Source: Undaria pinnatifida (taxonomy: Eukaryota > Sar > Phaeophyceae > Laminariales > Alariaceae). From it: 64,000 nt of DNA. Each line of letters opens with the position of its first letter. The first letter of the stretch is position 1. This document shows, piece after piece, positions 24,521 to 35,950 of this stretch. Position numbers and translations under genes: made by a program. The stretch lies in assembly GCA_012845835.1 (NCBI GenBank), contig JABAKD010000011.1, forward strand, positions 13,111,824 through 13,175,823. The letters are read 5' to 3'. Under the pieces are notes generated by a model. The model did not search any database. It had not been told where the DNA came from and worked only from the letters and a program-made list of their open reading frames with translations.

Positions 24521-25250
24521 ATTTTTTGTATTCCGCCTTTCTGCACACATCCAGTTGGAATAACATTTGTTTCAACATAATCGCCCATATGGCATGCCTG
24601 CTTAACCACCACATCGCACAGCGCACAGCGTGGTACCATGTACGATTTAATGCACTATTTGTACTATTTAGAACATTCGACCTACAACAGCCCATACTTG
24701 GAATATGCCGGTCGACTTCACGTATCAACAACTCGCGATATACAACAGGGCCAGCACGATCATGCACGCCGACAGCAACGAGGTAACGGGGCCAGGAAAC
24801 AATGGAGACCATCACATACGGCCGGGTGAAGTAGTCTGTCATCCCGTTGGTGGTGCCACGCCACGCCGCAGAGTACGCCATACCAGGTATCCCGCAGTAC
24901 CATGCGAACACACCGTGCAACAACCATTCGTCGTACCAACCATGAGGTACTGGCTGCGATAGACCGAGAACAGTGATTTTCGTTGTACCGAGAACGTCAT
25001 AGGCGCTAGCGCGGCAGCCTTTACTAGCCAAAGCATCAACATAGTCAAGAACAAGGCCGCGGTTTTCTGCACACGGTACCAAGGCATGCATCCATTTGGT
25101 AGGCGTGAAATTCTCACGGCCCAGCCCTTCTTGTTTCGCTGCCGGGAACATGCCCGTGCACCAACAACAGCTGCCTATACTTCGCCGCTTCGAAGCCAAA
25201 ATGAGGACATTTTTCTGAGTACATAGTATTTCATAACTTTTTTTTCTCAT
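24489..25250 (-). CDS. Long open frame (253 codons), doubtful
   Basis: The frame is open for 253 codons from ATG, long for this DNA. The product would be rich in Trp, Tyr and Cys (for example HGWYDEWLLHGVFAWYCGIP) with no recognised domain. Its last dozen codons run into the R2 repeat, and other frames in the same stretch look about as protein-like. It may be partly coding through unseen introns, or a chance frame. Confidence 0.25.
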   Translation of the reverse strand: MRKKSYEILCTQKNVLILASKRRSIGSCCWCTGMFPAAKQEGLGRENFTPTKWMHALVPCAENRGLVLDYVDALASKGCRASAYDVLGTTKITVLGLSQPVPHGWYDEWLLHGVFAWYCGIPGMAYSAAWRGTTNGMTDYFTRPYVMVSIVSWPRYLVAVGVHDRAGPVVYRELLIREVDRHIPSMGCCRSNVLNSTNSALNRTWYHAVRCAMWWLSRHAIWAIMLKQMLFQLDVCRKAEYKKFKYQQRSLHI

Positions 25251-25286
25251 ATCGTGTGCTCTTCCCCGACGATGTTGCCCCTTTTT

Positions 25287-25622
25287 TCATTTCTTTTTGT
25301 AGGTTGTCCCATCCTTGCGTAGGGAAAGAGACTCAATGCCGAACATGGTAATAATGGTGAATATGAACCAGGGGACACAACAACTGATGCGCTGTTGCGC
25401 GGCCGCACAAAATACGCCAAGTATGATTAGCACAGCGCGACAGGCCGCAGGTTTATCGCGCACTTGCCCAACAATCTCTTTGAACTGCGCAACAAGTTTT
25501 GCCGCAGGTGAAAATAAACGTTGTGCACTTTTTTGTCCTGTCGGTTTTGCCGCCGCACGCCTTCTAATCATAGCCGGAAAAAACGTATTCACCACATCGT
25601 GTTTCAAGTATTTTTCGGGCAT
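25287..25622 (-). CDS. Small possible membrane protein (111 aa)
   Basis: ATG at 25622, stop at 25287-25289. The N-terminal half is basic (AMIRRRAAAKPTGQKSAQRL). The C-terminal half has two hydrophobic segments (AVLIILGVFCAAA and VPWFIFTIITMFGIESL) and a lysine tail, as in a small two-pass membrane protein. I do not recognise a family. It could be a terminal exon or a chance frame. Confidence 0.3.
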   Translation of the reverse strand: MPEKYLKHDVVNTFFPAMIRRRAAAKPTGQKSAQRLFSPAAKLVAQFKEIVGQVRDKPAACRAVLIILGVFCAAAQQRISCCVPWFIFTIITMFGIESLSLRKDGTTYKKK

Positions 25623-27044
25623 ATTGACGTTTCATAGCCTACGTGTACGTCTCGGCGGGGGCTCCGCACCCCACCTCCACCATGTGATTCGCGCAACACG
25701 AGGCTGCAGTTTTTGCATTCCCTGGAACGGACACCGCTATCGGGGTGGGCGGTCCGATGGACATCATCACATCACACAATACATTGCAGCTTCCGCTCAA
25801 CCAACGAAGCCGTGCTGCAGCAGCTACCTGTTATCTTATTATTTGTTCGATGTGGTGTTTGGTTCATCTCACTTCCATTTCTACCCGTGTTTTCCGTCCT
25901 ATCTAATTTCCCTCGTTCGTATGTGCAATTCCCCCCTCCCCTCCTTTCATTTACCTACCTGGCGGTGTTGGTTCCTTACCGGTACGGCACCAAGTACTAT
26001 ATACTTTACGGTATAAATATTTACAGTGGGGGGGGGGGGCTTGTAAGGCCGCGGGGGGTCCCGAAGGAATATTTTTGTCAACCAGGCGCGAGTATTTGAC
26101 AAAAGGCGTTACGCTTCAAAATGCCAAGGAGGCGTCTACGCTACGGTAGAGGTACACCGTCATCACTCAAGGGCCTCTACACCCACACAAAAACTGGATT
26201 CGAAGAAAAACGAAAGCCGAACCCGATGAACTATCCCATAGCCTATGATAGACATAAAAATCTTCATGCCAAATGAAAAAAAAATGAAACAAAATCCGAC
26301 GACGTTGGGTCAAGATGGGTTAAGATGGGTCAAGGGGGCCTGTCATGCAGAAAAGCGAAATGGTCGAAAAATGCTAGCTCTCATGTACTACTAGTAGCAC
26401 CCGACTCGAAACACGTGGAAATAGAGTCAAGAGTCATGCAAGCAAGACCCACCTTCGCGGACCGTAGCTAGCATACGGTGAGATTTGATTAACTTCGAGC
26501 TTGTTCGCCCCTTTGTTTTTGCCCTTTTGGTAGCCCAACACTTGACTACGTACCTCGAATGCCAAAAGAAAAAAATCCTGTTCGGTATTTGTTTTCAATA
26601 CGTACGCATCTGGTGTGTCAAAAGGTCTGCAAAAAGCCTCAGTTAACTGTCGATAACGCCGTTTCTAACTCTATCGTAGCACATGCTAGCTCGCAAACGC
26701 ATCAGATAGTGGACTTTGGAGCAGACTCTCGATTTGTTGGTGATGCTAGGTGGCAACGACGGCTTCACGAGACCACTCCCTGAGTCATTTCTGACGGCCT
26801 ACGACTGCTGCCCGCTGCTCCCGGCGCCTTCACGCACCCCCTAGAACGCGCTTCTCAATCACACGGGTTGTGGTTTGGATGTAGGTTTGATGTAGGTTTG
26901 GATGTAGGTTTGGATGTAGCAGTCCTGAACTGAGTTAAATCGACACACGAGGAGTATGAAAATACGTGGAAGTGTGGTGAGCTTAAGCTTTATTTGGCCC
27001 CATCCGCAGGAGGATAACAAAAATAAATAAAAAGCAGTCCTGAA
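25623..27044. other. No supported gene; poly-G and short tandem repeats
   Basis: A run of G lies near 26027-26039. A GGTTAAGATGGGTCAAG-like duplication is at about 26308-26335, and a 12-bp GATGTAGGTTTG unit is repeated at 26878-26920. No convincing coding signal. Confidence 0.35.
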
Positions 27045-27049
27045 GTGAA

Positions 27050-27367
27050 GTGGAAAGGTTTTGTTGGGTTCGTTTTGTTTACTTACTTGTCGTTTCGTGT
27101 CTTACGAATCCCGACGACTTTCGACCCCTGCAGCATCCCAAAATCGAGCTGTACACCTCCGCTCAAAAACGTGCGGAAGGTCAATCTCAATATAATCACG
27201 AGCTGCTGTGGATGCAAATTTCACGCGTTAAAACCCGTGCCCGCTGGGGCAGCCGGTCGTTGAAGGTCAGAATGAAGCGTGTTGAAAAGGCGGCTAGATT
27301 GATTGCCGGGAAGAAATATCTAGATGTTAGAGTTTACCGGAAACCCGGGGAGGGGGGGGTGCTTTAA
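27050..27367 (+). CDS. Basic unrecognised frame (possible exon)
   Basis: The stretch from about 27110 reads like protein (NPDDFRPLQHPKIELYTS, ARWGSRSLKVRMKRVEKAAR, KKYLDVRVYRKPGEG) and is strongly basic. A possible acceptor (TTTCGACCCCTGCAG) lies inside it. No named domain is seen. It may be an exon of an RNA- or DNA-binding protein or transposon debris. Confidence 0.3.
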   Translation: MERFCWVRFVYLLVVSCLTNPDDFRPLQHPKIELYTSAQKRAEGQSQYNHELLWMQISRVKTRARWGSRSLKVRMKRVEKAARLIAGKKYLDVRVYRKPGEGGVL

Positions 27368-30300
27368 GAATCCCCTCCCGGCGGTTTCAGGCGACCTAGA
27401 GTGCGTCAGGGCAGCAGGAAACGAATAAAAACGGCCGCGGCACTGTTAAGGGACTCTAATTAGTGGATGCGACCGGTTGGAAGGACTTACATCACCATAA
27501 GAACGGCCATACGACGGAATGAGGAATACCACGTAGGGGACAAAAGGAGGGCATGGCGGCGGGTTCTTCCGCTGATTGCAGGTCCACGATGCGCTGTGAT
27601 CACCATGCAATCGGGATATATAACGCAAAAACAGTAAAGTCCAGTGGTTCGCGCATCTGGCACTTGGGAGGCACACAACTCGCTTCTATGGCAATCTGTC
27701 TGGGGTTTTCCAAAAGGGGGACACTGCTGTGGTGGCACCTCAGGCCCGTTACAACAACATTATTGAGTTGCGTCCACTACCCCGTAAAAAGGGCCAAGTC
27801 GGAAATAACGGTTCGGAGATATTTGGCGTCCTTTTCCTACTCCGCTTTTTCTAATCGAGAGGCCGGGGGGGGGCGTCGTACTTCGTGTGTTTTTACTTGT
27901 CTGACGTATCTACATTGCTTCCTGCAATATGCTAGGTATCTGGATGGTGTGTACAAGTGGGTTCTGTTTTTTATGGGGAGCTGGTACCACACGGTGCGAT
28001 CGGCATTGTGCTGGCTGCATTTGCGAACATTTGGGACTCATTTGTCGTGTAGTTAGTGAACATAGGTATTTTAATCTCACTGGAACGTTGCAAATGGGAA
28101 AGCAATGCTTAGTAGAACGCAAAAACGAAATAAATGTCGGGATGATTGTCTATGGACTCGATTTTTTAAAATTTTCTTCTACACCTTTTCAAAATCTGTC
28201 GACGTAAAGGATTTCTGGCGGCAATTGTTGGGCCATCATCCTTGGGCAACATCAGCTTGTCTTGGGTTTGAGGCGGCGAGATTTCGCGTCATCCACACAC
28301 TTCGACTGACAGAATCAACGACAGCGCCAGGATATCTGAACAAAGCGAGTTCGTTAGGGGCTCCTACCTGCCGTTGCTATATTTACAGTGCTCACACCAC
28401 CGCCGGTGATGGGTTGCGGGCGTCGGCCAGACTACTGCTGCTGAAAATACACTTGGCCGCTGGTGTGCGGAAAACGGAGACAAAACGTCTCCATCGTCTC
28501 CCAGCGGGAAAATACGAATGAGAGTATTTCTGGGACGACGGCAATACAATGCGGGCAACCTCTCGAGCCTGGATCATGGATCAACATCCACACTTCGGCG
28601 CTGTTTTGGGCAGCCAAGTGGTGTTGTCCCAAACAATGAGGGGTGGTCGTAGTGGGTTTTTTCTATGTCACGATCGAAATAATCATTCGCGTTTTTTGGA
28701 CAACGCTGACCGAACCTTCACAAAAAAAGGATGAAATGTGTTTCATGTCTTATGCAGATTTTTCTTCCCATAACAGCAATACAACAATCTGTTCACCAAC
28801 AAGCTAAAAAGAACAGCTTGGAAGCGTTCTCGGTGACTTTAGACAAGGCTTTACGGATAAGCGAATTTGAGCTTGTTTTTCTCCAGATTTTCCGTTTTCT
28901 AAATACTTGAGTCAATTGACCTCGTGGAGAGCACATGAGGCCATTCTCTGAAAGAAACACAAGTCCGAGCTCTCTTCCAGGGCTTTCCGCAAACACCTAT
29001 CGCTACAATGGCCAACAACTCGATTTTAAGGGCCGGATGAGATTCGTCCAACATGCCGGAAATACCGTCAATATCCACATATCTCACCAACATACGGAAA
29101 ATGAGTGCTTCTTGCACATGAAAATTATCTTATTTTTAAAATGCAATCATTCAAAAATAACCCCTCTAGAAACGCATTGGTTCGCTGGATACTCCTGAGA
29201 GGGATCTCGACTGGTATTTGAAAATCATAGCCGGTTTTGAGCCACCTACCTGCGAGAAAAAATGGCTTAAATAGGTACTGTAGGAAAGTGGGAAAGTAAA
29301 GATCTGAAGAAAAAGAATATCAACAATAGTTTTCCATAACCAGTGGCCTTAGTCCTGGATTCTGTCGGACAGTTCCAGGCAATCCCTAAACACCCTGGTA
29401 TTCAACAATATTTTCTGGCTTAATTCCATCGTTGATTAGTCATCCATCGGTCATCCCGTCCCCTGTCATAGACAAAGCAAAAAATGGCTAAAACGTAATG
29501 GCTCTGTAGGTCACCAAATATCCACTCGGTATTCATCTGGCTTCTTCAACTCGGCTCTGTAGCCGCTCCGCTGCCAAAGGCGCATCAATTCGAGTTTTCA
29601 TCCGACGATGAATGGCAACTTCTGGGTCACGTTTGGTCGTATTTACAACACATGGACTACTATACAGTTACATGTCGTGTCCCGTGCGATAACACGCGAA
29701 CGGGTAAACGCACACGAGTACACGCGACAACCGTTTACACGCAACAACAACATCGAGGACGCTGCCTGCACACACCAGCACACGGATGAAGTACGTCGAA
29801 AATAAGAGTATACACGGGCAGAACGCCGCGCACTCGAGTACACAGTGCCTGCTGTGTGCTGTTGTACGCACGGGTAGTACGGCCGACGTACTACGTAATC
29901 GTGTGTTTGCGTGCAGGAACGTGGGCCTTGGTTTATTTTAATCAGTTCAATTTGCCTACCGTTGCATTCTGAAAAACAAATAAACACTTGATCACCACAC
30001 GTCCGCCGCCGTCAGAAGAACTGGCACTACAAATATTATACCATTCCGGGTACAGAGTACAAGAGTACTCCTTGCTCAATAATATTTACTACCCGTAGCT
30101 TTTAACAGGCAACGGTGCCGGCGGGGATTGGACGACCCCGCGAAATTTGTGCAGAGGGTACCGACACGCCCTCTTCTGATTGGTCAGCCTGTCTTGCTTT
30201 GTACGATTTCACGAGAGGCAGGAGGCGCAGTCTGCATTGTTTGCCCAGAATATCCTGCTGGCCTGTTATGCCAGAATGCAGCAGTGCTGCGTGCTCTGCG

Positions 30301-31445
30301 CTGTGTACTCGTACTGTAGCTGTCAACAGGCAACGGCGGTGGCGTGGAGAGGGGCGGGGGCACAGCCCCGCCCCGCTCCCTGCCCAGCGGACAAACCCGT
30401 GCATCGTGCGGTATGATATGTATGCGTGCTATGGACGATGACCTCTGCAAACCCATTAGATTTTTGCGGGAGGATAAAATCACACGAAGACCACAACCGA
30501 GTCAAAAGGTAGAAACAAGTTCGAAACTTTTATGTAACTGAGACCCGCGTGGAGACCAACCTCTTTGCGCGTTATAAGCAACCTTGTTAAGGCTACGGGG
30601 GATCTTATCTCCCCCCACCCCCTGATTTTCGTTCATCCTAAACGCCAGACATTATCTTAGTGCTGCCTACTCCGCCGCATTACCAACACGCTCCATTCCG
30701 ACCTTCAACTACTTGTTGGCTTCAGCAGAAACTGTTCTTCACGCATAGTCTAGTGTTTTATCCACCGCAGCTCGTGATTTTATTCAGATTGGCCGTCCGC
30801 AATTGTTAAGGGAGGGCTACATCTTGATTTTGGTGGGTGGGGTGCGGCAGTGGTCGAAAACCGTCCAAATTCAGAAACATGTTACGAGACCAAAAACAAC
30901 CCCAAACTGAACGTTTTCCCTTTACCTGAGGACAGCTACATCTCCTCACAGGAAGACACAGCCCGCGAAATTGAGACACGGTCTTCATGAGGTGCGTCAG
31001 GGCGTCGTGTGGGGCGCACTTCAGGCAGAGAGGAATGGATGACGACGTTATTTCGTGAAGTTGAAGCTGTCATCCAGCATAACAAAAAAAAAAAACGAGA
31101 ATTCGCTCCAAAATCGACGACTTGATATGTGTGCGGGATAGTTCGTACCTACTATGGATACAGCATGTACTGCGAAGAAACGGCTTTCACCAGAAGTTAG
31201 CCGAGAATTTAGCGGATTAGTTGAAACGCCATGCCTTCGTACCCCCAAAACATGCCTTAGTATGGGGAAAAGCCGTCGCTATTTAAGGTAGTCAAGTATT
31301 GGGGTAGAAAAAAGCCAAAATAAAAAAACTCTAGTTTCTTGAAAAATGCATCAGACTTTTCGATCCCAGAAAAAATGATCTTCTTTGCAACGCTCTCACT
31401 TCAATTAATTGCCAACTCGTTTGTGTTTTTGCAGCGAAACGCGCA
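27368..31445. other. No supported gene
   Basis: Many overlapping short frames, none with a consistent codon signal or a recognised motif. The ACGT-rich part at 29690-29900 and the GC-rich palindromic part near 30350-30380 (GGGGCGGGGGCACAGCCCCG) are local composition features. Confidence 0.35.
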
Positions 31446-31664
31446 CTAAACACACTCGCGCCCATTTGACAAAACAAGCGTACGTATCGTTGTCCCTCGC
31501 CTGCTGAGCGGGCTCGATTGGTACGTCCCTGGCCTCTCAAGGCACTTGAACACCGCCTCCTTCCAAAACTTGCGGATCGGTTCAGCTTTACTTCGATTTC
31601 CTCTTCGCCTTTTTTTCTTTTTTTTTTTCAATTGTTTAATGATTTCTGACACCATCTCCTTCAA
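31446..31664 (-). CDS. Lysine-rich frame, possible exon
   Basis: The peptide has a coiled-coil-like start (MKEMVSEIIKQL), a run of basic residues, then a natural-looking segment (AEPIRKFWKEAVFKCLERPG). The A-run inside it makes the frame uncertain. Family unknown. Confidence 0.25.
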   Translation of the reverse strand: MKEMVSEIIKQLKKKKKKRRRGNRSKAEPIRKFWKEAVFKCLERPGTYQSSPLSRRGTTIRTLVLSNGRECV

Positions 31665-31748
31665 GTTTGGTTCAGCCAGCTAGATTTTGTTTTGTTTTTC
31701 TAGTTTTTCTTTTTTACCCCTTCTTTACATTATAGAAAATGAAAATAC

Positions 31749-31823
31749 ATTCCAGCTGTGAGATCGAAGATTTTGTTGAAACTCACCTTTGCATGATGTG
31801 TGTGATACTCCGATCGCGCGTAT
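31749..31823 (+). repeat. R1 interspersed repeat, truncated copy
   Basis: CATTCCAGCTGTGAGATCGA through ACTCCGATCGCGCGTATT matches the R1 head. It stops just before the inverted-repeat element that begins near 31846. Confidence 0.7.
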
Positions 31824-31845
31824 TTCTTTTATATATTTTTTTTAG

Positions 31846-32771
31846 TTTCCGAACCCTGAACAATTTCTTCTTTTCTCAACTTTTGCCCTAAGGCCATTTC
31901 TTATGCAGTCGGATTTATCAGTCGAAAACGGCCTTTTTCGACTGAAGCCCAAATCGGGCTTTCTCACGCAGTCGAAAAAGAGCTTTTTCGACTCAACTTT
32001 TTTCGACTGAGAATTCCGACTGGCGGATCCAGTTGAAAAACTCGACTTTTTCGACTGGATCCTGTCGAAAAACTCAGTCGAAAAAGTTTTACATGTGTTT
32101 TTTGAAGCGATCGCATCGCTCATCCCACCACCAAACACACACCAACACGGCCACACGGCCACACACCCATACCAGGTGCCACGCTGCAGTATAATACAAG
32201 CCGCTGACGCTGGCTTGGCTTTCCCAGCTGTTGCTCCTCGCAGCAAGTCAGCGTGGCGCATTCCTAGTTTTGCTCGCCAGCAGCGTGTATCACACGACGC
32301 GCGCGGTCTCGATCCCATGCTACCAACAACGGCTGCGCCTGATGTAGCTTTGGCGGCTCTCGGCTGAGTGCAACTCCACGAACGTAGCTTTGGCGGCTCT
32401 GGGCTTAGCCCAAAGCCACCAACTCGCTGGGACGAGGGTTCGTCAAGAGGTTGCTCGCGGAGAAAGCGCGAAGCACAGAGCTGCCAATGGATTTCGCGTG
32501 CTGTACAGAAGTACTCCCTCACACCAACCGCCTCTGGGAAGAGCACAAAAAAAAAAAAATCAACTCGAATGGCGATAAGAAGAAGGACCAGAAGAATCCA
32601 GTCGAACAAAAGTCCCGTCGAAAAGGGCCGTTTTCGACTGGCGGAATCCGACTGCTTAAGAAATGGCCTAAAATTGGGTTTCTGCCGACTCAATTTTGGA
32701 CTTTTCATTTTTTGCTGCCTTTGGCTCTTCGGTTTGTTTTGTCCCGAAAGTTGAAAACGAGGTATCGTCAT
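31846..32771. mobile_element. Inverted-repeat (MITE-like) element, about 930 bp
   Basis: The outer 110-150 bp on each side are inverted copies of one another: the left reads GGCCATTTCTTATGCAGTCG then CAGTCGAAAACGGCC, and the right, reverse-complemented, reads GGCCATTTCTTAAGCAGTCG then CAGTCGAAAACGGCC. Further CAGTCGAAAAAG motifs in both orientations fill 31920-32090. The interior (32100-32560) contains a short direct duplication of GTAGCTTTGGCGGCTCT. A 309-codon minus-strand frame crosses the whole element but follows its palindromic structure and is not called. Confidence 0.6.
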
Positions 32772-32819
32772 ATAACCATGTGCCAGCTGGGCTCAGCTTC
32801 TGGCTCACTCCGCTCAGCT

Positions 32820-33180
32820 CAACTCAGCAGCGCAGTGCAGCACTAGCCCAGCAGCGCAGCGCCGTGCGGTGCGGTGCGGTGCCGTGATCTGCTGTGCGGT
32901 GCTGTACTGCGCGGTGCTGTACTGTATGGCGCTGAGCTGTGCTGCGCTGTGTGCTGCTCCGTACATACTCTTTAGTACATGCCAGGCATCGTTCCAAGTA
33001 TCTTACCAGGTACTGGTGCACAAAGTCTGTACGTACGGTACTTCATTGTTGAATAATTATACAGAAGAAAAAAACACTTCCGGCTCAGCTCAGCCATATA
33101 TCAGCAGCGCAGTGCCGTGCGGTGCCGTTCCCTGCACTGCGGTGCTGCGCCATGCTGCGCCGTGCTGCGCTGTACGTTAT
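32820..33180. repeat. GCGGTGC/GCTGTGC low-complexity tract, duplicated
   Basis: Degenerate runs of GTGCGGTGC- and GCTGTGCTG-like words occupy 32850-32960 and again 33095-33175. Both follow a CAGCAGCGCAGTGC lead, and both are followed a little later by a CCAGG(T/A)ACC-type palindrome. This looks like one low-complexity segment duplicated with about 240 bp spacing. Confidence 0.55.
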
Positions 33181-33499
33181 TTCGTGAACACAGCAGTAGT
33201 AGGCATCAAGAGAAATGCCAGGAACCAGGTACCGGTACGTTTAGCATGTACTCGTAGTTATGCTTTCCTCGTTGGGTGTCCTCTCTCTGTCCTCTGCACG
33301 CTGCCCCCCCCCCCCTCCCCCCCTGGCAAATTACACCTGTACTGCCAATGAGAACGTGACATCGCCAACAAGCACACACCGAGGGCAATCAGTTCTGTAC
33401 AAGTTGCTCTTGGCATGGTCAAGTCGCTAGTTGACAAAGCTACGGGCCTCTTTGTTCTGCCCCTTTCACACTCTGTTGTATTCTTATGATACGTTTTTC

Positions 33500-33802
33500 G
33501 CTTTTTGTTTTTTCCACACATTTCTACTTTCCAGCTTCTGGACAGGCCGTGGTCACAGGTGTCGCCCCTTCTTTCCCCCCGTTCTTGGCTTCAATTTTCA
33601 TCGCGCATAGGGTTTAGTAATCCCACTGCTCGTCGATTTTTCATCGAGTGTTGCTAACTCACGATCTCGCGTTTTCCGCAAGTCAATTTGTGCTCAAGAA
33701 AAAGTCCCCACGAACTTACACGAGTATGCACTCTGGGGAATTCGAACTCACGAAACCGACCTACGCCAGGCTCTAGGATAACCTGATACGCCACCGGGGC
33801 GA
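33500..33802 (-). mobile_element. tRNA-derived SINE, copy 2
   Basis: It is colinear with the plus-strand copy at 8782-9083 over its full length. The head has TGGCGTATCAGG (A box) and GAGTTCGAATTCC (B box, at 33738-33750), the body has ACTTGCGGAAAACGCGAG and AAAATCGACGAGCAGTGG, and the tail is GAAAAAACAAAAAGCG. Internal promoter motifs look better preserved here than in copy 1. Confidence 0.75.
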
Positions 33803-33897
33803 CCAGCTTACACTTGAGAGAAGGTAGCGGGCTTGTTGGCCACCCGCGCAGCGGAGCCCTTGTAGTAGTGTGTTACCCCCGTGACCTTTGACAAACA

Positions 33898-33940
33898 GTT
33901 GTCGTTCTCACATTAACTCGTATAATCAAGTCCGTGGTCC
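33898..33940 (-). repeat. Conserved 40-bp element, copy 3, without (CAA)n expansion
   Basis: Reverse-complemented it reads GACCACGGACTTGATTATAC then GAGTTAATGTGAGAACGAC, the same as the elements heading the (CAA)n tracts at 11853 and 36649. Here only one or two CAA units follow. Confidence 0.6.
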
Positions 33941-34127
33941 CAGGACAGGCTCCAGACACTCTGGAGCTGAGGAATACCCCAGGGAAAGAACACAAACAAA
34001 CCAAAAGTGGTACACGCATACCAGTATATCATGTGAGAACAACAATATCACAGCTGACGCAATTAAGGCCTCCACCAGGAACAACGTAGTACCTATCACT
34101 ACGCGTACACACGACAGACGCAAGTCA

Positions 34128-34270
34128 ATTGGGAAAAAAAACAAGAAAAGAAAAGAGCATGAAGGAAAGGAAAGAAAGACAGGTAACCGAAAGCAAGAAA
34201 AAGGAAAAGAAAGAAGAGAACAGAAAAGACAAGGCAAGAGGTAGCGACGAAAAGAGAAGAGAAAAAAAAT
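34128..34270. repeat. Purine-rich (GAAAAG) tract
   Basis: This stretch is almost pure A and G on the plus strand (GAAAGG, AAGAAAAG, AGAAGAG words). No coding meaning is assumed. Confidence 0.7.
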
Positions 34271-34464
34271 GTCATACTGCTGTACTAGCAGACCCTAGGG
34301 ACGGCATTGGGGTCGTAAAAGGGTATCAAGTGCACCATCATTGGCACTGCAGTATGTCGCATCATCAATACCAACGGTCTAAAACGAAGTGGGAACACAG
34401 ACACTGGGTGTGCTGCACGTCGATCGGTAGATAGGAAGAACACCCACACCCTCAAACGGCACAC

Positions 34465-34700
34465 CTGCATCGGGGACGTAGGCCATCGCAGCGTCTTTTC
34501 CTCAAAGCGCAAAAGGTGCAGCTTTTATACGTGACTTGGTGGTGGTGCTGCTGCTGCGGCTCCTTCTGTTGGTCCTCGCACTCTTGCTGTTGCCGCTGCT
34601 GCTGGTGCTGTTGCCGCTGGTGCTGGTGCTGCTGCTGGTGCTGCTGCTGCTGCTGTTGTTGCTGCAGCTGTAGTAACTGCGGCTGCAGATGCTGCGACAT
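34465..34700 (-). CDS. First exon: Gln/His-rich N-terminus plus Cys1-Cys4 of a Zn2Cys6 domain
   Basis: ATG at 34700, donor CGATGCAG|GTGTGC after 34465; 236 bases, leaving two. The N-terminus is a long Gln/His tract (MSQHLQPQLLQLQQ...). The C-terminal part is SCTFCALRKRRCDGLRPRC, which fits the first half of the Zn2Cys6 pattern including the basic residues between Cys2 and Cys3. The next codon starts with AG and is completed after the intron. The exon at 22624-22412 supplies exactly the missing second half in the right phase, but 11.8 kb away. Sister first exons lie at 40613-40767 and 58851-59014. Likely product: a nuclear DNA-binding regulator. Confidence 0.6.
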
Positions 34701-35694
34701 TGTATGCTGCTTGCCGTGTCTGCAGGGAGTTTGACAAACTCCGACACGTGATCAATCGATAAACGCGGCGTGATTTATGGCAGCGGGTCGGTCAATCAGG
34801 ATTTCCCACCACCGGCGCTGTTGGTAGACGAAGCTACAAGCAACAGTCCCCGGTGTGTTTGGCCCGGTCTGATCAAAAGTGATATCTGCCGACCATTACT
34901 GATGCAGGCTGTACGGACAGCGTGTAAAGAGCTACGCCGCTCAGGCACGGCGATAGTTACAGCATACAGCAGGCAGGCTGCAGAGTTGAACCGGTGTTGC
35001 GTTCGAGCCAAACAGTCTCATTTTTTTTGTAGGTGGGCAGTCAATAAACGCCGAAAAGCATCAACGCCTACACTACGTTTTTTGTAGATAGATGGCGGGG
35101 TTTGTTCAATATGAGCCCCTCATGTAGATCACGTAGATTATGTACGTAGATAGCGGGGGGATGGTCAGTAACAACGTCTTCTGAGGCACTCTTCACACGC
35201 ACCGTGCTCCTCACTGAAGGCCCAGGGGAACTCTACCACCGCATGGTACTGTACAGCGGTATGTAGTATTTAGTACGCAAGCGCTCGGAGCAATGTCAGT
35301 AATACTGACGGCCGAAATACTGCCAGAATTGGGCGGTGTGAATGAGCAGTGTTGACCGAAGTACTGCGAGTACTGGCAGTACGGGCAGTACACAACTATT
35401 AATAATGCGAGAGCGGGGGATATCCCCAGCATTCAACCCCGAAGTAGTTCGAGCACAGGCGGTCTCCGCAATACAAAGCTCCAAATATTCCAACCAAAGT
35501 AACAATCGAAGTAGCACGTACTCCCGAAATATTACTACGCAGTTGTGCGACTCAAAGGCTGCCCCCCACGAACGTAAACTGCTCCAAATCCTACTCAGGT
35601 GGGATTATCTGTCCCGGTGGATGTTTTCTGCAAGGGCAGACGACAGAAAGCGGTATACCGCCATTATTTAACGCCAGAGTGCGGTACTGCAGCA

Positions 35695-35950
35695 GACTAC
35701 CCCGATCCGCGACGCTGATTGTTCAACTCAGCCACGTACCGATTATTGACACAAACTCCTAGCGGTACATCGTACCGCGGCTTCCCGGCTCGGCCGTCAC
35801 CGTTTCCTGACGCGACCCATAACGATCTCTGTCGCAAAATACACCATGCGGCCGACTTCGCCCCAGACTCTACGCGCTCCATGGCCTATCAATTCCCGAA
35901 ATAGTCTCAACCATGGGCACAAGGTCATGTAGCATCCATAGAAAGCGCAG
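35695..35950 (+). repeat. Left arm of a 1.47-kb inverted repeat
   Basis: About 255 bp (GATCCGCGACGCTGATTG, GCGGTACATCGTACCGCG, CCGTCACCGTTTCCTGACGC, ATGGGCACAAGGTCATGTAG) recur inverted at 36905-37165 at roughly 80% identity by eye. Together they could be the arms of a transposon or two opposed copies of one repeat. Confidence 0.65.

Noticed and set aside
25315-26016. 233-codon plus-strand frame
   Set aside because: It overlaps a more natural minus-strand frame and ends in low-complexity pyrimidine-rich DNA.
31842-32771. 309-codon minus-strand frame, the longest in the window
   Set aside because: It runs across both arms of an inverted-repeat element and is made largely of its repeated words; no domain is seen.
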